The notes beneath the pieces are model-generated. The model was not told where the DNA came from. It was given only the letters and a program-made list of their open reading frames with translations, and made no database searches. DNA of 42,749 nt from an uncultured Clostridia bacterium (lineage in GTDB: Bacteria > Bacillota > Clostridia > Christensenellales > Borkfalkiaceae): contig CALVXG010000018.1 of the NCBI GenBank assembly GCA_944368925.1, positions 1 to 42,749 of the forward strand, in the 5' to 3' direction. The position numbers and the translations under genes were made by a program. Of the stretch, positions 6,778-14,040 are shown piece after piece (the stretch's first letter is position 1; each line of letters opens with the position of its first letter).

Positions 6778-8427
6778 TTACTTTGTAAATGCGTCGGCGT
6801 CCGCCTTTTCCGCATTCAGCGAACGGATCTTTTCGCGAAGGGGCAGTACATACGGCGGGGAAACCGAGAGCTCGTCGATGCGGCATGCCGCAAAAAATTC
6901 CGTCAGTCCGAGATCGCGCGCCAACTCTCCGCAAACGCCGATCCATTTTCCCTTGGCATGCGCACAGTCCGCCGCATAGCGGATCAGGCGCAGGATCGCC
7001 TTATGGTGCGGATCCGCAATCTTTTCCAGCGCCTGGTTCTGCCGATCCACCGCCAGCGTATATTGCGTGAGATCGTTGGAACCGATGCTGAAAAAGTCTG
7101 CCTCTTCCGCCAGCTCGTCGGCGATCAGCGCCGCCGCGGGCGTTTCGATCATGATACCGATCTGCATCTCTGCATTGAACGGGATATTTTCCTTTCCCAG
7201 ATCTTCGCGTACCTTTGCGGCCACCTCTTTGACCCAGCGCACTTCGTTGACGCCGATGATCATCGGCACCATCGCCGCCACGTTCCCGTCCGCCGAGGCG
7301 CGGTAGATCGCGCGCAGCTGCGTATACATGATCTGCGGCCGCTCAAAGCAAATGCGCACCGAGCGCAAGCCCAGCGCAGGATTTTCTTCCTTGGGAAGAT
7401 GAAAATACGGAGCCTGCTTATCCGCACCGATGTCCATCGTACGGATCACGAGCAGTTTTCCGTCCAAAAGTTTCGCCGCACGCGAATATTCCTCGTACTG
7501 CTTTTGTTCGCTCGGATAATCGCTGCTTTCCAGATACAAAAATTCGCTGCGGAACAGCCCCACGCCTTCGCCGCCGTTTGCCAGCGCCGCTTTCACGTCC
7601 TCGCTGTTGCCGATATTGCAATAGATCCGCATTTCCACGCCGTCTTCGGTGACGCTCTTTTGCCCTATAAGCTCCTGTCGGCGCAGCCGCTCTTCGTCCG
7701 TCTTCCGCTTCTTTTCTTCGTACGCCGCAAGCGTCTTCGGGTCGGGATCGACGAGCACTTTGCCCGTAAATCCGTCCACGATGCACGTCTTTCCGTCAAA
7801 GGGAAGATCGATGCTGTCGCGTATGTTCACGACCGAAGGCAGCGCCAGCGTGCGCGCCAGAATGGCCGTGTGCGAATTGTCCGAACCGAACGTCGTTACA
7901 AACCCGAGTACCTTGCTCTTGTCCAGCTTCACCACGTCGCTCGGCGTAAAATCGCTTGACGCGAGAATGCTCGGCTCGTCCAATACGATCTCTTCCTCTT
8001 TCTTCCCGAGGATATAACCGCACAGACGCTTCGCCACGTCGATGACGTCCACCGCACGCGCTTTCATGTACTCGTCGTCCATGCGTATGAACATCTGCGA
8101 AAGATCGAACCCCGCTTCGTCCACCGCACGCGCCGCACTCTCGCCCGCGTCGATCTTGGCCAGCACGGCATCTTCCAGATCCCCGTCCTGCGCCATCATC
8201 GCGTGCATGCTGAAAATCTCCGCTTCCGATTCGCCCACCGAACCCAAAGCCTTGTCATACAGATCGTTCAGCTCCGCCACAGCCTTGTCGCGCGCCGCAT
8301 AAAATTTCTCTTTCTCCTGCTCCGCTGTCCCCTGCTCGACGGGAGCTGCGGAATCGTCATGCCGCACGATCTTCAGCCGCCCGATGGCAATTCCCGCGAA
8401 TACGCTCTTCCCGCTGTATTCCGTCAT
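6778..8427 (-). CDS. ptsI: Phosphoenolpyruvate-protein phosphotransferase (PTS enzyme I)
   Basis: 549 aa, slightly shorter than the usual 570-575. A GTG directly precedes the ATG; the ATG at 8427 is preferred because GGGAG is then 7 nt away. Enzyme I takes phosphate from PEP on a histidine and passes it to HPr. The N-terminal HPr-binding and phosphohistidine domain carries His186 in GSDNSHTAILAR. The C-terminal PEP-binding barrel contains RTMDIGADK, GLRSVR, MVPMI and GSNDLTQYTLAVDR, and the Cys of VCGELA near the end. The stretch after VCGELA is shorter than in typical enzyme I. The gene follows ptsH by 18 bp and is the last gene of the sucrose operon, so this general PTS component should be co-induced with sucrose uptake. 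Confidence 0.95.
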   Translation of the reverse strand: MTEYSGKSVFAGIAIGRLKIVRHDDSAAPVEQGTAEQEKEKFYAARDKAVAELNDLYDKALGSVGESEAEIFSMHAMMAQDGDLEDAVLAKIDAGESAARAVDEAGFDLSQMFIRMDDEYMKARAVDVIDVAKRLCGYILGKKEEEIVLDEPSILASSDFTPSDVVKLDKSKVLGFVTTFGSDNSHTAILARTLALPSVVNIRDSIDLPFDGKTCIVDGFTGKVLVDPDPKTLAAYEEKKRKTDEERLRRQELIGQKSVTEDGVEMRIYCNIGNSEDVKAALANGGEGVGLFRSEFLYLESSDYPSEQKQYEEYSRAAKLLDGKLLVIRTMDIGADKQAPYFHLPKEENPALGLRSVRICFERPQIMYTQLRAIYRASADGNVAAMVPMIIGVNEVRWVKEVAAKVREDLGKENIPFNAEMQIGIMIETPAAALIADELAEEADFFSIGSNDLTQYTLAVDRQNQALEKIADPHHKAILRLIRYAADCAHAKGKWIGVCGELARDLGLTEFFAACRIDELSVSPPYVLPLREKIRSLNAEKADADAFTK

Positions 8428-8445
8428 CACTCCGCTCCCTTTTCC

Positions 8446-8700
8446 TTACAGATTCGCTTCCACGACCGCCTTCATGGCCGCCGACGCCGCCTCGGCATCC
8501 TCTCCTTCACAAACTACGCAGATCGTATCCCCGCACTTCACGCCCAGAGACATCACCGCAAAAATACGCTTTGCGTCCGCTTTTTTGCCCTTCGCCTCGA
8601 TCGTAACCGCACTCTTGTACTTCTTCGCTTCCGCTACCAAAAGCCCCGCAGGACGCGCGTGGATCCCCAAACTGTCCTTGATCACATACTCAAACTTCAT
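8446..8700 (-). CDS. ptsH: PTS phosphocarrier protein HPr with Arg at the Ser46 position
   Basis: 84 aa, a normal length. His14 in GIHARPAG is the phosphate-accepting residue equivalent to His15, so it should relay phosphate from enzyme I to the EIIA domain. The regulatory site that HPr kinase uses in Bacillota (Ser46, in KSIMGVMSLG) reads KRIFAVMSLG: residue 45 is Arg, codon CGT at 8568-8566. This HPr therefore should not receive the Ser46 phosphate and should not act as a CcpA co-repressor. It sits between scrB and ptsI in the sucrose operon, with 18-bp gaps on each side, which suggests a dedicated carrier. A second HPr with Ser46 may exist elsewhere in the genome. Confidence 0.95.
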   Translation of the reverse strand: MKFEYVIKDSLGIHARPAGLLVAEAKKYKSAVTIEAKGKKADAKRIFAVMSLGVKCGDTICVVCEGEDAEAASAAMKAVVEANL

Positions 8701-8718
8701 TTTCCTGTCCTCCCGTTT

Positions 8719-10113
8719 TTATTGCTGCCTTATATCCGTACGAACGGTATGACCGTTCATCCGATACCTCTTTGCTTCGCATCCGCCCTCTGCTTCTACG
8801 GCGTAACGTTCGGGATACAACCGCGTCGTAAACACGCTCTCCCCGTCGTTCAGATACACCTCGCACACGGATACGTCCATAAAAATACGCGCCTTTTTTG
8901 CGCATATTTTCGCGCGGCGTTCCGTTCTGCCGCGCCCCGCCTGCGTCAAAAAACGCAGGACGCATTCCTCTTTCTGAAACAAAATCTCCAACGCTTCGCC
9001 CAGCCGCACTTTCGCGCCCGCCGCGATCTTTTCCAAATCCAGCTCGTACGCGGAACATTCGTCCCGCAACGCGATCTCTTCCCCGCGCAGCTCTTCCATC
9101 TCCCGTACGGGCATCTGGAAAAGTTTTCCGTCCTTTTTTGTAATCTCGCGCGGAAGCGTGAGCGCATGCTGCCAGCCTTCCGCAACCGTCGGTGCGTTGT
9201 CGTACGGGACGTCGGGCATCCCCGCCCATCCGTACAGGATCCGCCGCTTTCCGTCCCAAAAGGTCTGCGGCGCGTAAAAATCAAAACCGCAATCCCATTC
9301 GCGATAGTTTTCCGCTTTCACTTCGCCGCAAAAATACCCCGAAGAATAGGTGCTTTGAAACTTGTATCTTTCGTGCGGCACGCCCTGCGGCGATACGCAC
9401 AAAAATTCCTCTCCGCCCAATTCAAACAGATCGGGACATTCCCACATATACCCGAATTTCTCGGGCGCCGTAACTACCTCTTGCAACGAAAACTGTATAC
9501 CGTCCTGCGATACGTAAACCAAAACCGCTCCCGTATCCCCGCGCAGCCTCCCGCCGAGCACCATCTTGTACCCCTGCGGCGTCCTCGTCACTTTTGGATC
9601 GCGGATGTGTCTGGTAAATTCCTTCGGATAGTCGGCCGTGCGCAAAAGCACCTGCTTTTCGCCCAGCGAAATTCCGTCTTCGGAACGGATCAGCATCGTG
9701 TTCGATTCCCTGCCGTCCGAAATATAATCGTAAGCCTTGTCTTTATGCTTGACGTTTCCCGTATAATAGATGCGCAGGCCCTCTCCTTCGGGAAGTGCAC
9801 TGCCCGAATACGCGCCGTCCGCGTCCCATTCCGTGTCCGGATAAATCGCCACTCCGTAAAACGTCCAATGCAACAGATCGGGCCCCGCATAGTGCCCCCA
9901 GCTGCGCATTCCCGCTCCGTCCGCACTCTCCGGCGCGTATTGGAAAAACACGTGGTACAGACCGTTCGCGCAGCACAATCCGTTCGGATCGTTCATCCAG
10001 CCGACGGGCGGCATCAGATGATACTTGCACCGATACCGCCCTTCCGCCGTCACAGAAATCCTTTCCTGCGCTTTCGCCGCCCTCGCGCGCAGCTCTGCCT
10101 GTTCCTTCGTCAT
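8719..10113 (-). CDS. scrB: Sucrose-6-phosphate hydrolase (GH32)
   Basis: 464 aa, normal for the family. It hydrolyses sucrose-6-phosphate from the PTS to glucose-6-phosphate and fructose in the cytoplasm; there is no signal peptide. The three GH32 carboxylates are visible: nucleophile Asp42 in WMNDPNG, the transition-state stabiliser Asp172 in RDPK and the acid/base Glu225 in ECPDLF. A C-terminal beta-sandwich follows. Its ATG overlaps the stop of the PTS permease gene as ATGA, so the two are translationally coupled. GH32 also includes fructan-active enzymes, but the intracellular location and the PTS partner favour sucrose-6-phosphate. Confidence 0.92.
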   Translation of the reverse strand: MTKEQAELRARAAKAQERISVTAEGRYRCKYHLMPPVGWMNDPNGLCCANGLYHVFFQYAPESADGAGMRSWGHYAGPDLLHWTFYGVAIYPDTEWDADGAYSGSALPEGEGLRIYYTGNVKHKDKAYDYISDGRESNTMLIRSEDGISLGEKQVLLRTADYPKEFTRHIRDPKVTRTPQGYKMVLGGRLRGDTGAVLVYVSQDGIQFSLQEVVTAPEKFGYMWECPDLFELGGEEFLCVSPQGVPHERYKFQSTYSSGYFCGEVKAENYREWDCGFDFYAPQTFWDGKRRILYGWAGMPDVPYDNAPTVAEGWQHALTLPREITKKDGKLFQMPVREMEELRGEEIALRDECSAYELDLEKIAAGAKVRLGEALEILFQKEECVLRFLTQAGRGRTERRAKICAKKARIFMDVSVCEVYLNDGESVFTTRLYPERYAVEAEGGCEAKRYRMNGHTVRTDIRQQ

Positions 10114-12008
10114 GCCTGTACGCTCTCCGAAGGTGCCTCGGCAGGCGCCGCCTCTTTCGCTTCCGCACGCAGAACCTCTTCGCCGAAATGCACTTTGCCT
10201 TCCTTCCGCAGTACTTCCACCGCCGCATAATCGTCCGCATTCGTCACGATCACGGGCGTCGTCGTATCATACCCCGCCGCCGCGATCGCTTTCTGATCAA
10301 ACGTAAGCAGCGTCTGCCCTTTGCGCACCGCGTCGCCTTCCTTCACAAGTGCCGTAAAATACTTCCCTTCCAGCGCTACCGTGTTCAGCCCGACATGGAT
10401 CAGCACTTCGATCCCGTCGTCACTCGTCACGCCGATCGCGTGCTTCGTCTCGAACAGCGTCGTCACTTTTCCGTTGAAAGGCGCCACAACCTTCCCCGCT
10501 TCGGGCACAACGGCAAATCCCTGCCCCAGCACGCCCGCCGCAAACGTTTCGTCTTTCACCTGCGACAACGCGATCGCCTTACCCTTCAAAGGACTGTAAA
10601 CTTTATCCTTTTCGCAGGGCGCTTCGTCCTTATACCAGATGAACGAAACGATAAACGCCGCCGCCGTCGCAATCAGCATCGTGAAAATATAGTTCACAAT
10701 GTTCCATGCGCCCAGTCCCAATTCCGAATTGGGCAGCGTGATCAGTATCCCGAATATGCCCGTGACCCCGTACGCCGATGCCCCTACATGCGTCAGCGCC
10801 GCAAACATTCCGCCGACCGCTCCGCCGACCATTCCCGCTATAAAAGGCTTTTTATAACGGATATTTACACCGAAAATCGCAGGTTCCGTGATCCCCATGT
10901 ACGCGGAAATCGCCGCAGGTACCGCCATCGATTTCAATTTTTTGTTGCGCGTCTTCAGAGCAACCGCCAAAGCCGCCGCTCCCTGCCCTACGTTGACCGC
11001 CGTAGCGATCGGCATCCAGATGTTCGCCCCGCCGTTGCTGAGGAACCCCTGCTCGATAATATTATACATATGATGCACGCCCGCAACAACCGTCGGCGCA
11101 TACACCGCTCCCACAAAGAATCCGCCAATACCGAACGGCACCGAGATCAGCCACGACGCTCCCTGCAAGACCCACGTCTCCAGCTGTCCGAAAATCGGCC
11201 CCACAATCAGCAGCGCCACGATCCCCGAAGCCAGCACCGACGCCAAAGGCACTACAAACAGATCCAGAATCTCCGGAACTACTTTGTGCAGCTTCTTTTC
11301 CACAAAACACATCACCCAGACGGATATGATCACGGGAATCACGTGCCCCTGGTATCCGACCAGTTTTATGCTGTACCCGCCGATCGAAAACAGGATCGGC
11401 GCCGATTCCACCGCTCCCACATCCCATGCGTTGGCAAGATCCGGGTGAATCATGATCATGCCGACTACCGCCGCAAGGAACATATTCCCGCCGAACACGC
11501 GCGCCGTACTCACCGCGATCAGAATGGGCAGGAACGTAAGCGCCGCACTGCTCATCAGATGGAAAAAGGTGTACCAGTTGGATTCCGCCATCCCGGGAAT
11601 CACTTTCGTCAACCCTTCCAAAAGCCCCATCAGAAGACCGCTCGCAACGATCGCAGGAAGAATCGGCACAAACACATCGCCCAACGTCTTGATCAGCCGC
11701 AAAAAGATGTTCTGCTTGGACGCCGCCGCTTTCTTTACGTCCTCCTTCGTCCCCGCTTCGATTCCCGCAAGCGCGATAAATTCGTCAAATACCTTGTTGA
11801 CCGTGCCCGTCCCGAAAATAATCTGCAGCTGCCCCGACGCTTCAAAAACGCCCTTCGCGCCATCCACGTTTTCCAGCTGCTCTTTGTTCACTTTCGCGTT
11901 GTCCGCGATCACCAGTCTCAGACGCGTCGCACAATGCGCCGCCGAGACAATGTTTTCTTTCCCGCCGATCGCATCCAGCACTCCTTGCGCCGTTGCTTTG
12001 TAGTCCAT
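10110..12008 (-). CDS. scrA: PTS permease EIIBCA, sucrose-type
   Basis: 632 aa with three fused domains. EIIB spans about 1-85 with the phosphocysteine Cys26 in HCATRLR. The membrane EIIC spans about 105-450, with several hydrophobic helices and an ITEPAIFGVN segment. The EIIA domain of the glucose superfamily spans about 490-620, with a phosphohistidine in VLIHVGLNT. It imports and phosphorylates its sugar, taking phosphate from HPr. The ATG follows a GGGGGA site. It is the first gene of the operon behind a repressible promoter and is coupled to scrB. The EIIBCA family also transports trehalose and beta-glucosides; sucrose is inferred from the GH32 partner. With its own EIIA, HPr and enzyme I encoded alongside, the operon is a complete phosphorelay. 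Confidence 0.92.
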   Translation of the reverse strand: MDYKATAQGVLDAIGGKENIVSAAHCATRLRLVIADNAKVNKEQLENVDGAKGVFEASGQLQIIFGTGTVNKVFDEFIALAGIEAGTKEDVKKAAASKQNIFLRLIKTLGDVFVPILPAIVASGLLMGLLEGLTKVIPGMAESNWYTFFHLMSSAALTFLPILIAVSTARVFGGNMFLAAVVGMIMIHPDLANAWDVGAVESAPILFSIGGYSIKLVGYQGHVIPVIISVWVMCFVEKKLHKVVPEILDLFVVPLASVLASGIVALLIVGPIFGQLETWVLQGASWLISVPFGIGGFFVGAVYAPTVVAGVHHMYNIIEQGFLSNGGANIWMPIATAVNVGQGAAALAVALKTRNKKLKSMAVPAAISAYMGITEPAIFGVNIRYKKPFIAGMVGGAVGGMFAALTHVGASAYGVTGIFGILITLPNSELGLGAWNIVNYIFTMLIATAAAFIVSFIWYKDEAPCEKDKVYSPLKGKAIALSQVKDETFAAGVLGQGFAVVPEAGKVVAPFNGKVTTLFETKHAIGVTSDDGIEVLIHVGLNTVALEGKYFTALVKEGDAVRKGQTLLTFDQKAIAAAGYDTTTPVIVTNADDYAAVEVLRKEGKVHFGEEVLRAEAKEAAPAEAPSESVQA

Positions 12009-12036
12009 AAAACATCCCCCTTTCGGAAATATTTTT

Positions 12037-12058
12037 AATATGGAATTGATTCCATATT
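12037..12058. promoter_or_regulatory. ScrR operator O1, over the scrA transcription start
   Basis: A perfect palindrome with half-sites AATATGGAAT and ATTCCATATT around a TG centre. It lies immediately downstream of the scrA promoter, where a bound LacI-type repressor would block transcription. Related palindromes occur at 12139-12157 and 13207-13226. Confidence 0.75.
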
Positions 12059-12068
12059 ATGTAACGAT

Positions 12069-12097
12069 AGTATAGCACGGCTTTTTTGATTTGTAAA
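12069..12097 (-). promoter_or_regulatory. SigA-type promoter of the scrA-scrB-ptsH-ptsI operon
   Basis: On the minus strand TTTACA (12097-12092), a 17-bp spacer and TATACT (12074-12069). Transcription should start near 12062, directly next to the operator at 12037-12058. Confidence 0.75.
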
Positions 12098-12138
12098 GAG
12101 GTTTTTTAAAAATTTTTCGCCTTTTAACAAAAAAATTT

Positions 12139-12157
12139 TATGAAACCGTTTCCATAT
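12139..12157. promoter_or_regulatory. ScrR operator O2, upstream of the scrA promoter (imperfect)
   Basis: An imperfect palindrome reading ATATGGAAACGGTTTCATA on the minus strand, directly after the scrR stop codon and about 40 bp upstream of the scrA -35. It shares the ATATGGAA half-site with O1. It could allow looping with O1. Confidence 0.5.
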
Positions 12158-13141
12158 TCATTCCATACCCGTCGAAGCGCGCTCGACGATCTGAAATCCC
12201 AGGCGGATTTCCTGCACCACCGCGTCGCCGCCGATGTGTTCCAAAAGGATCCGCGCCGCTTTCTTCCCGCATTCATTATAATAAAGATGCGCACTGGTAA
12301 GGGTCGGCGAAGTCACCCGCGAGATCATCCCGTCCCCCACGCCGACCACGCGCACGTCGTCCGGCACGCGCCTGCCCATTCCCTTCAGACACAAAAGCGC
12401 ACCCGCGGCGATCTGGTCGGTCGCACAAAACAGGCTGTCTATGTCCGCATGACGCGAAAAAAGTTCTGCCGCCTGCTCATACCCCGATTGCATGGAAAAC
12501 AGCGCCGTCTCCCCGTAGGACGGGTCAAACTCTGTCCCGTGTTCCGCCAAAGCCGCCAAAAAGCCGCGCCTCCGCGCACGGCCCGCCGCCGCATCGTCCT
12601 CCCGCACGCCGATATAGCCCGGGACTTTTCCCTTTTCCAATAACAGCTCCGTCAGCGCGTATGCCGCACCGTAATCGTCAAAATAAACGCAGGATACCCC
12701 GCTCACCTGCTGCGCCGCCACGACAAACGGCACCGACAGCTTGGAAAATACCTCCCTGTGCCTGGGCGTGACCACCGTCCCGATCAGAATAATCCCGTCC
12801 ACTTTGTTGCGGTTGAATATGTCAAAATAGTTCAGCTCCGCGCGTTCGTCGTTTTCCGTGTTCGCAAGCAGAAGAAAATACCCCTCCGCGGAAAGCTCCG
12901 CCGAGATCCCCTCCACCATCTCGCTGATCGAATCGGAATTGATCTTGGGCAAAATCACACCGATCTGCCCCGTCTTCTTCGTGCGCAGCGTCTGCGCCTG
13001 CGCTGACGGCCGATACCCCGTCTTGCGGATCACTTCCCCGATCCGCTCTTTCTTCTCTACACCGACATAGCCGCCGTTCAGATACCGCGATACCGTCGTC
13101 CGCGATACCCCTGCCATTTTCGCAATTTCATCGATGTTCAT
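12158..13141 (-). CDS. scrR: LacI-family transcriptional repressor of the sucrose operon
   Basis: 327 aa. The start is MNIDEIAKMAGVS at 13141, behind AAGGTGG; upstream in-frame codons run through the promoter and are not used. The helix-turn-helix occupies residues 3-25 (DEIAKMAGVSRTTVSRYLNGG), with a hinge helix near 45-55. A periplasmic-binding-protein-like sensor domain follows (from TGQIGVILP to the end), with the family segment ATDQIAAGALLCLKG and a VVGVGDG stretch near 270. It lies directly upstream of scrA on the same strand and has an operator copy beside its own promoter, so it likely represses both units until sucrose-6-phosphate or fructose releases it. The effector is inferred from family knowledge. 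Confidence 0.9.
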   Translation of the reverse strand: MNIDEIAKMAGVSRTTVSRYLNGGYVGVEKKERIGEVIRKTGYRPSAQAQTLRTKKTGQIGVILPKINSDSISEMVEGISAELSAEGYFLLLANTENDERAELNYFDIFNRNKVDGIILIGTVVTPRHREVFSKLSVPFVVAAQQVSGVSCVYFDDYGAAYALTELLLEKGKVPGYIGVREDDAAAGRARRRGFLAALAEHGTEFDPSYGETALFSMQSGYEQAAELFSRHADIDSLFCATDQIAAGALLCLKGMGRRVPDDVRVVGVGDGMISRVTSPTLTSAHLYYNECGKKAARILLEHIGGDAVVQEIRLGFQIVERASTGME

Positions 13142-13172
13142 AATACCACCTTCTGCTTTTCTCCTTAAAATT

Positions 13173-13201
13173 ATTCTACCACGCCCGATTTTTTCTGTCA
13201 A
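13173..13201 (-). promoter_or_regulatory. SigA-type promoter of scrR
   Basis: On the minus strand TTGACA (13201-13196), a 17-bp spacer and TAGAAT (13178-13173), about 25 nt upstream of the ribosome binding site. Confidence 0.75.
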
Positions 13202-13206
13202 GAGCT

Positions 13207-13226
13207 ATATGAAATCAATTCCATAT
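13207..13226. promoter_or_regulatory. ScrR operator O3, next to the scrR promoter
   Basis: ATATGAAAT-CA-ATTCCATAT, one mismatch from a perfect palindrome and sharing the half-sites of O1. It sits 5 bp upstream of the scrR -35, consistent with autoregulation. Confidence 0.65.
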
Positions 13227-13300
13227 TTTTTAGAAGTGCAAACAGAGTCTCTTTGAGCAGCGTTGTTTATCGGTCTGCGGCAGCCGCTTGGATAAGCAAA

Positions 13301-13334
13301 GCCGCCCGACGGGAATTATTTCCCGTCGGGCGGC
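13301..13334. repeat. Perfect 15-bp inverted repeat upstream of scrR
   Basis: The arms 13301-13315 (GCCGCCCGACGGGAA) and 13320-13334 flank a 4-nt loop. On the minus strand it is followed by TTTGCTTAT, a weak T-run, so it could terminate transcription running toward scrR. It also interrupts the start of the AraC-like fragment. Confidence 0.5.
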
Positions 13335-13351
13335 AAAACATACGGCGTATC

Positions 13352-13621
13352 TTTCTTTCCGTCGCCGCGCTCTGCAAAGAATTTCACCTCTCGCGCGCAG
13401 AACTGTACTCTATGTTCCGCGAATATTTTTCGTCGTCCGTCGCGGGATTCATCAAAAACCGCCGTCTACAAAAGGCCCGCTTGCTTTTGGAACAGACTTC
13501 CCTGCCCGTTTGGAAAATCGCCCGCCAATGCGGCATACCCGATTACAACTATTTTTCCAAACAGTTTAAATCTTGCTTTTCCTGCTCCCCAGGAGATTGG
13601 AGAACAAAAAACCGTCTTTGA
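13352..13621 (+). pseudogene. AraC-family DNA-binding domain fragment
   Basis: About 85 residues in one frame match the C-terminal double helix-turn-helix of AraC regulators: VAALCKEFHLSRAELYSMFR, FIKNRRLQKARLLLEQTSLP, then IARQCGIPDYNYFSKQFK and a family-typical C-terminal SPGDWR. The N-terminal sensor domain is missing; upstream the frame runs through a hairpin at 13301-13334 and no ribosome binding site is evident. It is on the plus strand, opposite to its neighbours. It is most likely the remnant of a lost regulator. A free-standing DNA-binding domain is possible but less likely. Confidence 0.6.
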
Positions 13622-13768
13622 GTGTCTTGGCTTTATGACGTTTTTTTTGGGTAAAAAGTCACGCCGAGCCGGATGAAAATATCCGAAAACAATCCGAACC
13701 ATAAAATTTGAGCAAGGGTGGACGGCTTAAAAAGCGATCTTCCTTTCTGCTTAGCCATTTCATACAGC

Positions 13769-13806
13769 AAAAAAGCCGATTGTTTGGTAAAACAATCGGC
13801 TTTTTC
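13769..13806. terminator. Bidirectional intrinsic terminator
   Basis: GCCGATTGTTT (13775-13785) pairs with AAACAATCGGC (13790-13800), flanked by an A-run on the left and a T-run on the right, so it can act on either strand. Confidence 0.75.
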
Positions 13807-13883
13807 TGTGCGGGGGCTTGTGTCAAATACGGGCGGCGCAGCGATTTTTTTGCGTGCCGCACTTTGATACATTCTTTATTGTG

Positions 13884-13919
13884 AAAAAAAGGATCCGCCG
13901 TCAGACGGATCCTTTTTTT
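13884..13919. terminator. Bidirectional terminator ending the opp-subtilase operon
   Basis: GGATCCG (13891-13897) pairs with CGGATCC (13906-13912), with seven A on one side and seven T on the other. It lies about 120 nt after the subtilase stop on the minus strand. Confidence 0.75.
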
Positions 13920-14040
13920 ATTTTTGTAAATTGCCGACAAAAAAATCTGTTTGCAAAACACCGCGCGGGCGCGCTTGCTGCCCCTTTCGGGGCAACGGGC
14001 AAAGCCGCGCCGCGCATTTTATGTTTTGTCTGCAAAATTA

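Larger units (their letters stand above)
13142..14040. other. Intergenic stretch between scrR and the subtilase
   Basis: It holds the scrR promoter and operator, the AraC fragment and two terminators. The rest (about 13622-13768 and 13920-14040) shows no supported gene; a small hairpin TGCCCC-TTTC-GGGGCA lies at about 13979-13994. Confidence 0.6.
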
